27,813 nt of DNA, taken from IMG/VR virus record IMGVR_UViG_3300017991_000340, positions 1 to 27,813 of that record; one strand, 5' to 3'. Positions 7,537 to 15,090 of this stretch are shown piece after piece. The DNA is from a virus. Position 1 is the first letter of the stretch; the number at the start of each line of letters is the position of its first letter. The notes beneath the pieces were generated by a model. The model was not told the DNA's origin. It saw only the letters and a program-made list of their open reading frames with translations, and did no database searches. Both the position numbers and the translations under genes were made by a program.

Positions 7537-7899
7537 GGTTCCTCGCTCCCCGTTGTTGGAGTCTGCAAAAGATACGGTGCGTGCGTAGTCCTGCGCAGCG
7601 TCCGCTATTTCCTTGGTGGTCATCTCGGGGCCCTCTTGCATCTTGATGGCACCGCTCTCTACCAGCTCCAAGAGCTCGTAGTAATCAGGGCGCTCCATCA
7701 GGTGGGCCCACGCTATCTTTCCGGTGAGTACCGGGTCGTCGTTGGTGACGTTTGTCTCGGCGTGCAGCTTGCCATGCTCGAGCTCGACGTCCATGCCTTT
7801 ACGGAATTGCTCGACGCCGAATAGAACTTCGGGCCACAGAAGACCAAGCTCTGTAGCTACCCGTTCTGCTTCCTCGATGGTGAATCCACGTTTCCGCAT
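6922..7899 (-). CDS. DUF5661-like domain fused to a Lys-rich protein with four YKG motifs
   Basis: A 325-aa reading frame with two distinct parts. Residues 29-78 hold a pattern I recognise as DUF5661-like (GMDVELEHG, then NVTNDDPVLTGKIAWAHL, then PDYYELLE). This is a small domain of unknown function found in phages and other genomes. From Met122 the protein looks like a separate gene product. It has motif copies at residues 128-138, 150-160 and 171-181, then a Lys/Gly/Asp low-complexity stretch of about 70 residues. A small Cys-containing domain (with AFCASL) follows, then Ala-Ser-Thr and a final motif INYKGTRYELE at the C-terminus. The ATG at 7899 has no obvious Shine-Dalgarno sequence, whereas Met122 has a good one. 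Confidence 0.8.
   Translation of the reverse strand: MRKRGFTIEEAERVATELGLLWPEVLFGVEQFRKGMDVELEHGKLHAETNVTNDDPVLTGKIAWAHLMERPDYYELLELVESGAIKMQEGPEMTTKEIADAAQDYARTVSFADSNNGERGTMEHPNFIKVAGQLYQLEETPEEKPLPQVIRVNGFEYERAAEEPESSPEYIRVKGMLFKRDDELTLHEAAKKKGKGKKDDEKEKGKKGKGKKKKDDKKDTKKGKGSKKKKDDKKGKGKWSTLPKGWTKKSAESFWNSIGGSVTKCREKLKDAKEIDDTGAFCASLKDYAQGEGWRKGPRKKKTKKKASTAPQFINYKGTRYELES
7537..7551 (-). promoter_or_regulatory. Internal Shine-Dalgarno sequence inside the DUF5661 fusion
   Basis: On the minus strand GGGGAGCGAGGAACC immediately precedes the in-frame ATG at 7536. It offers AGGA at 4-5 nt spacing or GGGGAG at about 9 nt. It is better than the sequence before the annotated upstream ATG at 7899. 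Confidence 0.5.
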
Positions 7900-7901
7900 C
7901 G

Positions 7902-9029
7902 CTAAGCAACCAGAACGTAGGGGTGGCCTTTGAATTTGACGGTGCGTGGTACAGTGGAAGCGGTCGCTTGCTTCTCTGGTTTCTTTTCCTCTGAGCGCTT
8001 CTGTTTGATGGCGTACGCTTCGCTGAAGAAATCCTTGATTTCCTGGGCGGACATGCCGTAGGCTTTCTCGAGGATCTCTTTGCGGAGCTCACTGCGTCGC
8101 TTCTTCATCGTCCACTTACTAGCCCAGTCTTTCTCTTCCACCATGTTGGAGATGTCGGTGATCACAGTTACTGCGGTCTGCGCGGCGGCAAGAGCAGTCT
8201 GGAGGTCCTCGATGTATTGGTTGATGGAAGTGCGCACGAGCTCCGGGTCTTCCATGAGCTTGTTGAGAATGCCTTGATTGCCAGAGAAAAAGGCATCAGT
8301 GAGCCAGCGGACACCAGGACGTCGGTCGTTATTCAGCGCATCACTCGCTTTCCGCAGAGAGCCTTCAGCTTGCTGTACAGCGTCCACACTTCGCTTCAGC
8401 TGCGAAACGGGAATGTTGTCGCGGATAGAGGGCTTGATGTTCTTGACGAGGTCGCTGAAGATTTCTTGATCGATTACTTCCTCGTAAGTGGGCGACTCCC
8501 GCTTTTTCATGTAATCGGGGGGAGTATCGTCCGCCTCTACCAGAACGTATTTGGCACCCTTGTAGTTGAACACACGCACGTTGGTGCTTCGGGGGAGATC
8601 TGAGGTGTAGCTGGGCATCGGTTTGGGAAGAGGTTTATCAGGCATTAGGTAGTTGCGCTTCCACTTGGCGAGCATGTCCTGAGCGTGCACTGTGGAAGCT
8701 GCTGCCCCTTCCTCTTCGTCGATGAAATCCTCTAACGCCGCGATGACATCGGCTACTTCTGTCTCTGTTGCCATGACTTCCGCACGACCAGACTCGAGTT
8801 TCTTTCGATTGAAGCGGCTTAGAAGTCTTTTGACTGGACCGTACGTAGATTCAGGCAGGGAAGCCAGTAGCTGGTAGTCGTCCATGGACATGCGGACGTA
8901 GATGTTTTCTTCGGAGGGTGCCAGCTCGGGGGAGAACTCTGGCACAGGCAAATCTGCACCGTCTGCGAGCTTGTAGTTGGCGCCCTTGAAGGTAATATTT
9001 TTCAGCGGTGTTTTCTTGTGCAGAGCCAT
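7902..9029 (-). CDS. Helical protein with three YKG motifs
   Basis: A 375-aa protein with no recognised family. The shared motif occurs near the N-terminus (ITFKGANYKLA, residues 12-22), in the middle (FNYKGAKYVLV, 154-164) and as the very last residues (VKFKGHPYVLV, 364-374). Ala-Ser-Thr-Val occurs at 111-114 in an Ala-rich linker and again at 357-360 just before the C-terminal motif. The segments between are helical. AGGAG precedes the ATG by 9 nt. It is the first gene after the terminator that follows the major capsid gene, so its transcription depends on read-through or on an unseen promoter. Confidence 0.85.
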   Translation of the reverse strand: MALHKKTPLKNITFKGANYKLADGADLPVPEFSPELAPSEENIYVRMSMDDYQLLASLPESTYGPVKRLLSRFNRKKLESGRAEVMATETEVADVIAALEDFIDEEEGAAASTVHAQDMLAKWKRNYLMPDKPLPKPMPSYTSDLPRSTNVRVFNYKGAKYVLVEADDTPPDYMKKRESPTYEEVIDQEIFSDLVKNIKPSIRDNIPVSQLKRSVDAVQQAEGSLRKASDALNNDRRPGVRWLTDAFFSGNQGILNKLMEDPELVRTSINQYIEDLQTALAAAQTAVTVITDISNMVEEKDWASKWTMKKRRSELRKEILEKAYGMSAQEIKDFFSEAYAIKQKRSEEKKPEKQATASTVPRTVKFKGHPYVLVA

Positions 9030-9104
9030 GACTGGGAGCTCCTGAATTGGACTGTCGAATCAATCCCCGATAGAAACTGATTGAACAACCCAAGACGTGA
9101 AAAG

Positions 9105-9134
9105 ACCCCCGGGAGGTATCCGCCTCCCGGGGGT
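9105..9134 (-). terminator. Strong hairpin terminator after the major capsid gene
   Basis: A perfect 12-bp inverted repeat, ACCCCCGGGAGG (9105-9116) with CCTCCCGGGGGT (9123-9134), encloses a 6-nt loop. On the minus strand it begins about 20 nt after the major capsid stop codon and is followed by CTTTTC. The stem is GC-rich. The U-tract is short, so it may terminate partly or protect the 3' end of the capsid mRNA. Confidence 0.8.
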
Positions 9135-9153
9135 ACAGGTGGATGCCTAGCTA

Positions 9154-10290
9154 CTAGAGCCGCACACCCTTGGAGACGCCGCGGCTGTTGCCGAGCACGC
9201 TCGCCTGACGCAGGAAGATGAACCACCCACGCACGGCCCGGCCGAGCATGCGCTGGTCCACCACGCTGCTGTTCAGCGCGATCATGTTCGCCTTGACACC
9301 GAGGGTCGAGGGCGAGGACAGGAAGTACACCTCGCCAGGTTGCAGAACCTGCAAGGTGTCGTAGCGGAATCCGTCGGTGATGAGCTCGATGTCACCGAGG
9401 CGACCGAGCTTGCCTTCTACGGCCAACTCGTGCTTCTCGATGGGCGAGTACCACCGTGCCCAGTCCGCATCCGCGAACAGGTCGTCCCACAGGTCCACGG
9501 CCATCAGGGCGTGGGGGACAGGGAGGCTCCACTGCCAGATCTGGTTACGCAGCGTAACAAAGACCTGAGGCGTGAACGCGTTGAACGCGATGACGTCGTT
9601 GTCAGTGGGAGCAGCCTGATCCAGGAGGAACTTCGTGATGTTGTCATCACGAACCATCGTCGCCTCGAGGGCGTCGTTGTATTTCTCCTCGATGATCTGC
9701 GCGCCAGCCTCATGAATCTCCGCCTCCTCCATCAGCACCAACGTCTCGAGGTTGTAGCCCCGAGGGTAGATGTACTTCTGGCGGATGAGAGACTCGACCG
9801 TGTGTCCGTCCGACAGCATCAGCCACGTGGTGACGTCCTTCTGACGGATACGAATACGGGCGGTGCCACCCTCAGCAACATCCTGCTGAGCGAACACCTT
9901 GTTGGTGAAGCCCATGCGACCCATGGTCTCAGCCACGGAGTCCGTGAACACTTCACCCAGGACCTGGAACGGACCACCCTCGACCGGACGCTGCTCCGCG
10001 AGCGCCGTCCGGACGAAGTGACCCTGCTGGTCCCACGCAGACGGACCAGTCGTGGCCGGAGCGTCGCTGCGGATTTCACCCGCACGCGCCAGCTTCACGA
10101 TGGCATCCATCTGCTCGATGAGCCCACGCACGCTGGGCTGGTTGTAGGTTCCCGACGCATCCACCATCGGAGTCGTCTCCGAATAGCTGATGCTGCCTGT
10201 GCGAGGCATTGCCTTGAAGGCGGGTCCCCGTGCGATGTCGTTGCCCTTCCGATCCCGAAGAGCAGCTTTTCCTGAAAACACTTGAGACAT
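9154..10290 (-). CDS. Major capsid protein, HK97-fold type
   Basis: A 378-aa protein that I identify as the shell-forming major capsid protein from overall sequence character and context. A flexible N-terminal arm leads to a long mixed domain with DVTTWLMLSDGHTVES, and the C-terminal part has ITDGFRYDTLQVLQPGEVYF and ends in GWFIFLRQASVLGNSRGV. This resembles major capsid proteins of large myoviruses. GAGGAG lies 7 nt before the ATG. The gene follows the probable decoration protein by 26 nt and is closed by a strong hairpin. It sits downstream of the portal, scaffold and protease genes, as expected. The YKG motif is absent. Any N-terminal processing by the protease cannot be read from sequence alone. 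Confidence 0.8.
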   Translation of the reverse strand: MSQVFSGKAALRDRKGNDIARGPAFKAMPRTGSISYSETTPMVDASGTYNQPSVRGLIEQMDAIVKLARAGEIRSDAPATTGPSAWDQQGHFVRTALAEQRPVEGGPFQVLGEVFTDSVAETMGRMGFTNKVFAQQDVAEGGTARIRIRQKDVTTWLMLSDGHTVESLIRQKYIYPRGYNLETLVLMEEAEIHEAGAQIIEEKYNDALEATMVRDDNITKFLLDQAAPTDNDVIAFNAFTPQVFVTLRNQIWQWSLPVPHALMAVDLWDDLFADADWARWYSPIEKHELAVEGKLGRLGDIELITDGFRYDTLQVLQPGEVYFLSSPSTLGVKANMIALNSSVVDQRMLGRAVRGWFIFLRQASVLGNSRGVSKGVRL

Positions 10291-10316
10291 GTTTTTCTCC
10301 TCTCTTCAGTTTCGGG

Positions 10317-11102
10317 TTAGCTCGGGCTGATGTACTCGACGCCAAGGTAGGGGTCACCCGGCGAAGGTACAGACACGACCATACCGAAGTTTGTCGCGCC
10401 ACCCAGAGTGAACAGACCGTTAGCACCCAGAGTCAGCTGCGCGCCGACCGTGTACGCCTGGTCGCACTCGTACATGCTCGTGTAGACCACGCAGTCGCCG
10501 TAGCCAACCGTCATCAGACCAAACTGGTCCTCAGCACCACGGTTGACGTGGCTCTGGCGCAGAATCAGATCCCGCTCGATAGCGGTCAGGTTCCACCGAT
10601 ATGTAATATCGATGTTGTGGCCAGCCTCAGCGGCGTTGAAGGTCATCAACCCCGTTACGGGATCGATGTCCACCTGGCCTGCAAGGGGAGCCGGGGGCGC
10701 GACGTGAGGGATGACGGTCAGCGCCGCAGGCGGACCTGCGTCGTAGTCCCACACGTATGCCTCAGCTGTAAGAGCACCGAGGTCGATCAGACCAGCGTGC
10801 GGAAGCTGAATGGTGTACGGACCCGGCGCCGCCGGAACCGTGTAGTTGCGCACATCCGCGAAGGTGTTCGCAGTGATGCGAGATTGCAGTGAGAGACCCA
10901 CTGGACGCTCTCCAGCCGCCATGGCACCAGCGTGGCCCAACTGAACCACCTCGTTGCCCGCGGGACCGGGGAGACGTGTGAGTACACTGCCTTCCTCTAC
11001 GATATTCGTGGTCGGGGAAACCTCGAACTGACGTTTCCACTCGAAGCGCGACCGCGTAAAATCGTATTTGGTCTTTACAGACGCGTTTGGAAGAAGCGGC
11101 AT
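10317..11102 (-). CDS. Probable head decoration or accessory capsid protein
   Basis: A 261-aa protein rich in Ala, Gly, Pro and Val, with a beta-strand-like pattern and no predicted membrane or coiled-coil segment. It directly precedes the major capsid gene, a common position for decoration or head-stabilising proteins. GGAGG lies 8 nt before the ATG, consistent with high expression. Asn-Ala-Ser-Val occurs at residues 6-9, similar to the Ala-Ser motifs in other head-region proteins. The decoration role is inferred from position and composition, and no specific family was recognised. Confidence 0.55.
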   Translation of the reverse strand: MPLLPNASVKTKYDFTRSRFEWKRQFEVSPTTNIVEEGSVLTRLPGPAGNEVVQLGHAGAMAAGERPVGLSLQSRITANTFADVRNYTVPAAPGPYTIQLPHAGLIDLGALTAEAYVWDYDAGPPAALTVIPHVAPPAPLAGQVDIDPVTGLMTFNAAEAGHNIDITYRWNLTAIERDLILRQSHVNRGAEDQFGLMTVGYGDCVVYTSMYECDQAYTVGAQLTLGANGLFTLGGATNFGMVVSVPSPGDPYLGVEYISPS

Positions 11103-11427
11103 TTTCTATCCTCCATGAAATACGTTTACCGCTGTTTACAACTCGCAGCGTCACACACTGTGACATCCCGTTCTCCGAGAGGGCACGAGTGCGTCACACT
11201 TATCACGGGGGTAATGCTGCCGCTTCGTCCAACTGAGATTCAGTTTAATGTCACACCGAGTAATATTGCTCGTGAATCTCTGACAAAGCACTCGTGCCCG
11301 CGTTGTGATGTGTCACGCTGCACTTTCCAATAATTTTTGTGGGATACTGAGCGAAGGGGTAATGTTGCTGCTCAGTTTTCTCAGTATAGAATAAGTAGTT
11401 TCCCGCTCCGCAAACGTAGAACGTCCA
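11103..11427 (-). promoter_or_regulatory. Dyad-rich control region before the capsid genes
   Basis: A 325-nt stretch without a convincing gene. It contains GTCACA-CAC-TGTGAC (11150-11164), AACTGA-GAT-TCAGTT (11231-11245) and the near-palindrome CGAGTAATATTGCTCG (11257-11272). A 12-bp inverted repeat GGGCACGAGTGC / GCACTCGTGCCC spans 11181-11192 and 11288-11299. GTCACA recurs at 11193 and 11250. GGTAATG[T/C]TG occurs at 11210-11219 and 11358-11367. No strong sigma70 promoter is visible on the minus strand, so a phage-encoded or phage-modified polymerase or an activator may be involved. It probably controls expression of the decoration and major capsid genes. Confidence 0.6.
11344..11387 (-). 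repeat. Nested inverted repeats (alternative hairpins)
   Basis: ATACTGAG (11344-11351) can pair with CTCAGTAT (11380-11387). The overlapping ACTGAGC (11346-11352) can instead pair with GCTCAGT (11370-11376). The two pairings exclude each other. They lie shortly after the stop of the 383-aa gene and could act as overlapping operator sites or as a switchable RNA structure. No U-tract follows on the minus strand. Confidence 0.5.
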
Positions 11428-12579
11428 CTACTTGTTCGTGGGTCGGTCCTTCCTCTTCTTACCCTTACCAGAGGACCAGTACCTATTGATCATGAAAACC
11501 TTGTACTGCTTCGCTTTCTTCTCCGTCTTGTAGCGAGCGCGCAGATTCCCATGACTGTCAAATACACACCATACCTGCTCACCCTTAGACTTCTTGTCCG
11601 TCTGGTCCTTCGGTGTGCAAGGCTTCACACCCTTCATCTTCCCCGGAGGCAAATGATACGCCTCACGAACTTCCTCCACTCCAGAAGGCACCAGCTCGTA
11701 CATCGCCCCACGGTAAGTCACAAAACGAGATACTCCCGCGGCCACCGGCAACGAAACCAGCCCGAGCAGCTCAGCTAGAGCTCCTTGATCAGATCCACTC
11801 TCCGTACCATAGATGTGCTGCCGGGCGCGCTCACGGTCCGTTAAAAAATACCGGATCGCCATCTTCAAATTACTGTTCGGCATCTCACAGCTCACCAACA
11901 AATGGTCCGCTTGCTCGAGCGCTACTATCCCAGAATCACCAGGATGACCGAAATCTACAGACTTGATCAGACTAATAGCCTTCTGCGCACACCACTCCTC
12001 AGGATAAGGGGGAGCAGCCGCAGTCACTGAAGCCGCCTTCTCTCCCAGCTGCTCCTCCACTTCCCGACCAGCTTCTTCTATCTCTTCTGCCATGGCTTCG
12101 TCCTCAGACTTCTCCGTTGGCTGAACCGGCTCCACATCCTCCTCACCAACAGGCTTGGGAAAGCGCGCACGCAATCCTTCCAGGTCCGCACTGGAAGCAT
12201 GAAAAATCAAACCGAACCGAAGCCCGTCACGACCAGCTGCGTACTCAGGACCACCCACCTTTGCTAGTTTGCTGTCCCGATTCAACGCTCGAATGTCTCC
12301 ACGGTTCAACGCGTCCTCGATATCGTAGAAAACGTCGTCCACGTGTTCGTAGCGGTTCTCCAACGTCGCCGGGTCCCCGAGCTCGTCCTCCAGCCCGAAA
12401 TCCATTATCAGCTCTTTCGCGGTCTCAAAGGTAATCATGGGCGCCCACTCGTCTAAAAAGAGGAGCATCCCATCATAGTCCTCGGCGTCCCATTCGTCGT
12501 AAAGACGCTCCAGAACTGCCTCGTCCAGTGCGCCAACAGCAAAGGCGCGCTGGGCTGTTTTTCGCAGACGCCTTGGCAT
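11428..12579 (-). CDS. Unknown acidic protein with internal YKG motif and basic C-terminus
   Basis: A 383-aa protein. The N-terminal half is acidic and helical. KAASVTAAAPP (181-191) forms an Ala-rich linker. The shared motif VTYRGAMYELV lies at residues 287-297. A small C-terminal segment follows, with WCVFDSHGNLRARYKTEKKA (337-356), which looks like a short beta-hairpin-plus-helix domain, and then a Lys/Arg-rich tail. The ATG lies 5 nt after the stop of the upstream 196-aa gene, with only a weak ribosome-binding sequence. It is the last gene before the 325-nt control region. No family was recognised. Confidence 0.85.
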   Translation of the reverse strand: MPRRLRKTAQRAFAVGALDEAVLERLYDEWDAEDYDGMLLFLDEWAPMITFETAKELIMDFGLEDELGDPATLENRYEHVDDVFYDIEDALNRGDIRALNRDSKLAKVGGPEYAAGRDGLRFGLIFHASSADLEGLRARFPKPVGEEDVEPVQPTEKSEDEAMAEEIEEAGREVEEQLGEKAASVTAAAPPYPEEWCAQKAISLIKSVDFGHPGDSGIVALEQADHLLVSCEMPNSNLKMAIRYFLTDRERARQHIYGTESGSDQGALAELLGLVSLPVAAGVSRFVTYRGAMYELVPSGVEEVREAYHLPPGKMKGVKPCTPKDQTDKKSKGEQVWCVFDSHGNLRARYKTEKKAKQYKVFMINRYWSSGKGKKRKDRPTNK

Positions 12580-12584
12580 AGCTA

Positions 12585-13175
12585 CTAAATCAGACCAGGG
12601 TTACTCCCGTAGTCGATTTTGTTGTTGCAGTAAGAAAACAGAATCGCCCGACGGCCCCGTAGGTACTCCAGCAACCGCTGAATCTCTGCTACCCCCTTGT
12701 CTCCGTTACGCTTGCTCCAGTTCCATCCACCCGTAGCGCGGATGAAGTAGAGCGGAGGAGAGGGGCGCACGCGAAGCAGCTTCTCGATGCGGTCCATCAC
12801 GGCGTCCCCGTTCCCATCCGCCTGGATCATCGAAAGCACATCCTTTGGAATAGCCTTCAAACTCGAGATCTGCTTGACCTTGTAGCTCCGCTTCCGTACC
12901 TGGCCATCCGCATCCGGTAGACCAGGAATACCACTGCCGTCGTAACTGTGCACGAGTGCCATCACTTCAAATGTGACACTGTTACCCTTGCACTCATCAA
13001 TCCGGACACGCGCAGCAGAAGACCGCTTTTTCTTCGGAGGCTCCTCCTCAACAGGAGCTTCCTCTGGAACCTCTTCCAAAGGTTCCGGATCACCCTCCGC
13101 AGCCAACACGTAGTGCTGCCCCATGTAGAGAATCGATTTCGGCTGCTCTTTGTAAATGGATTTTCTTCGACTCAT
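12585..13175 (-). CDS. Unknown protein with N-terminal YKG-type motif
   Basis: A 196-aa protein starting MSRRKSIYKEQPKS followed by the motif ILYMGQHYVLA (residues 15-25), an acidic Pro/Glu linker, a KKKRSS basic patch, and a compact C-terminal domain. I chose this ATG over an upstream in-frame start because GAGG lies about 6 nt before it and it follows the previous stop closely. No family was recognised. Confidence 0.85.
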   Translation of the reverse strand: MSRRKSIYKEQPKSILYMGQHYVLAAEGDPEPLEEVPEEAPVEEEPPKKKRSSAARVRIDECKGNSVTFEVMALVHSYDGSGIPGLPDADGQVRKRSYKVKQISSLKAIPKDVLSMIQADGNGDAVMDRIEKLLRVRPSPPLYFIRATGGWNWSKRNGDKGVAEIQRLLEYLRGRRAILFSYCNNKIDYGSNPGLI

Positions 13176-13186
13176 TGTTACCTCAG

Positions 13187-13735
13187 TCAGCACGCGGGCA
13201 GCGGCGCACCGCACCCCCTACAGTTTACTTCATCACTCGTTGCCGGTGTGCCACAGTAGAGACAGTTGCACTTCGTTTCCCGCTCCAGGATTACTGGTAG
13301 GTGCTTGGTGTCCAAAGTGATATCCATTTTCAGAAAGTGGGGCTTCCCACCCTTCCGAAGACGACGTACCGTGTTCACTCGAGCTGTAGTATCCACCCGG
13401 TTGATGGTGATAGGCAGCATCATTCCTGGACGCAGCTTGAGAGCCGCGCGCAAAGAAGGTCGACCCTTCTCAAAGAAACGACGATATTTCCATGGGACCG
13501 ACCGAACTGCCGCTATGCGACCTCCCACCTCCGACAACTGAGCTTTACTGATGGTTGTGCTCACGCAAACGAGATCAAGCTCGTCACCAGAAGCTTCGTG
13601 GCGCTGCCGACTTGCCACTGAAAGCTTGAGCACCTGTGCTTCAGCATCCGGGTGCCACTCCCCACTTTCGGGCCACAGCTGTAGCAAGTCTGGAAGTAAA
13701 CGCTCGAAATCGGGTCTGGAAAAAACGAGGTCCAT
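13187..13735 (-). CDS. Unknown protein with C-terminal zinc ribbon
   Basis: A 182-aa protein starting MDLVFSRPDF. The body is mixed alpha/beta. The C-terminus holds two CxxC pairs, CLYCGTPATSDEVNCRGCG, typical of a zinc ribbon. The YKG motif is absent. The ATG lies 2 nt past the upstream TAA stop (TAACAATG). An in-frame GTG 9 nt earlier is possible but has no better signal. Zinc ribbons in phage structural regions often mediate protein or nucleic acid contacts; no specific role can be assigned here. Confidence 0.82.
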   Translation of the reverse strand: MDLVFSRPDFERLLPDLLQLWPESGEWHPDAEAQVLKLSVASRQRHEASGDELDLVCVSTTISKAQLSEVGGRIAAVRSVPWKYRRFFEKGRPSLRAALKLRPGMMLPITINRVDTTARVNTVRRLRKGGKPHFLKMDITLDTKHLPVILERETKCNCLYCGTPATSDEVNCRGCGAPLPAC

Positions 13736-13737
13736 TG

Positions 13738-14373
13738 TTACCACGTACGCTTCAACAACGTCCCGACCGACGCACGACGATACATCTTTCCACGGAACTG
13801 GACGATGCGGGGCGGGAACAACTCACCCGCAGGGATGATCTTGCTTATCTGCTCATCACTCATATGCCGCACAGTCTCTTTGGCCTGCTCAGGGTCCATG
13901 CCCTCTTCTTTCACAAGCAGCATCTCGAGAGTTTTTCGCGGCGTCTCAGGGGGCATCCTCTCTTCAGGAGAAAGCTTCTTCGCGGGCGCACGGTCCTCTA
14001 AAAAAGTGTTGAGCTCCGCGTACAGTTTGTTGAACGACTGAAAAATCTCTGTCGCGTTTTTCATGACGGCGTCGTCCAACGCCATCCACGCTTCGTTACC
14101 TTTTTTCAGGTAGCCCATCGCAGCTTGAAATTCACGCGGATTTTTCTTGTGGAAGGAAGCGAGAAGCTTTGTTACTTCCAACAACCGATTCCGACGAGAG
14201 TGGAAATCATCCCGCGTCTTCTTCGCTGCTAAAGCAAGCTCAGCTACCTCATCCAATGCAGGACGCATGAACTCCAGCACAGTACGCTGCGCCTTCGCGC
14301 GCTCCTGTGGGGTAGGAGGAGGGCCCTCTTCTTTCGGAATGGGAGGCGGACCTCTGCGTGCGGGTTCAGCCAT
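13738..14373 (-). CDS. Helical protein with C-terminal YKG-type motif
   Basis: A 211-aa protein with a Pro-rich N-terminus (first 24 residues) and a long helical body. Near the C-terminus the shared motif VQFRGKMYRRA (191-201) runs straight into Ala-Ser-Val (201-203) and a short basic tail. GGAG lies 7 nt before the ATG and overlaps the upstream TAA stop. Here the motif is near the C-terminus rather than the N-terminus, showing that it can sit at either end. No family was recognised. Confidence 0.85.
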   Translation of the reverse strand: MAEPARRGPPPIPKEEGPPPTPQERAKAQRTVLEFMRPALDEVAELALAAKKTRDDFHSRRNRLLEVTKLLASFHKKNPREFQAAMGYLKKGNEAWMALDDAVMKNATEIFQSFNKLYAELNTFLEDRAPAKKLSPEERMPPETPRKTLEMLLVKEEGMDPEQAKETVRHMSDEQISKIIPAGELFPPRIVQFRGKMYRRASVGTLLKRTW

Positions 14374-14376
14374 CAG

Positions 14377-15081
14377 TTACTCCGATAGGGTCTTGAGGTG
14401 AACCGCAGCTTTTCGCAGTAGCTCCTCTCGAGTTTCTCCAGCAGCTTCCACTCTACGCTCCGACCGCATCTTGCGCAAACGACGCTTCACGTCTCCCACC
14501 GTGGAAGCGGCAGCCTCCTGTTGCTCTTCTCCACCAGCGGGAGCGGGCTCCTTCCCTTCCAGAATGGCGGTCAGGTCCTCTTTCGTAGCATCCTCTTCAG
14601 CAGGAGCTTCTTCTGCTGCAGGCTCCGTCGGTTTCGGCGCCTCAACCTCGAGCAGCTCCTCACCCTCCTCCTCACTTACTGTATCACCACCAGCCGAGTA
14701 GTCTACAGAAAACTGGCTGGCGATGTTGTTCAACGAAGAAGTAAGCGCTGGAACACCCTCATTGCTAACGTCTGTTACAATAGACTGTAACCACGGTTGA
14801 ACGTGACGCACCGATTCCTTGAACCCTAGCTCGCCCAACTTCGTCTTTACCAGATCCCCTAACTCTTTCACGCCCGTAGCAAAAGTCTTCTGTACACTGT
14901 CGGTGACTTCCGCCATCACTCTATCGTAGAGCTCCTCACCCACCTGAGAAAAGTAGCTCGCCAGCAAGTCGGACATCCGAGAACGAAGATGCTCAGGAAT
15001 GGCACCTGGTCGACGGTCTTCCTTCTTGGCTGTGACCATCTTGTACACTGCGTACTTGGACTGAATCTTGATCTTCGCCAT
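14377..15081 (-). CDS. Acidic/helical protein with degenerate N-terminal motif
   Basis: A 234-aa protein starting MAKIKIQSKYAVYKMV. Residues 6-16 match the shared motif except that its central Gly is replaced by Tyr. An amphipathic helical region follows, then a Glu/Ala/Pro-rich acidic stretch. Ala-Ala-Ala-Ser-Thr-Val (encoded at 14497-14508 for the last four residues) is followed by a basic helical C-terminus of about 45 residues. AGGAG lies 7 nt before the ATG and overlaps the stop of the preceding gene. An acidic propeptide joined by a protease-type linker to a basic tail would fit a maturation substrate, but this is inference. Confidence 0.83.
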   Translation of the reverse strand: MAKIKIQSKYAVYKMVTAKKEDRRPGAIPEHLRSRMSDLLASYFSQVGEELYDRVMAEVTDSVQKTFATGVKELGDLVKTKLGELGFKESVRHVQPWLQSIVTDVSNEGVPALTSSLNNIASQFSVDYSAGGDTVSEEEGEELLEVEAPKPTEPAAEEAPAEEDATKEDLTAILEGKEPAPAGGEEQQEAAASTVGDVKRRLRKMRSERRVEAAGETREELLRKAAVHLKTLSE

Positions 15082-15090
15082 CAGATGCTC

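Noticed and set aside
9340-10275. A 311-codon plus-strand open frame opposite the major capsid gene
   Set aside because: Antisense shadow of a gene identified by motifs and context, with no supporting start signals and no known family.
11103-11427. A tRNA or small RNA gene in the dyad-rich gap
   Set aside because: No cloverleaf or acceptor/TpsiC pattern could be found; the repeats fit operator or hairpin elements better.
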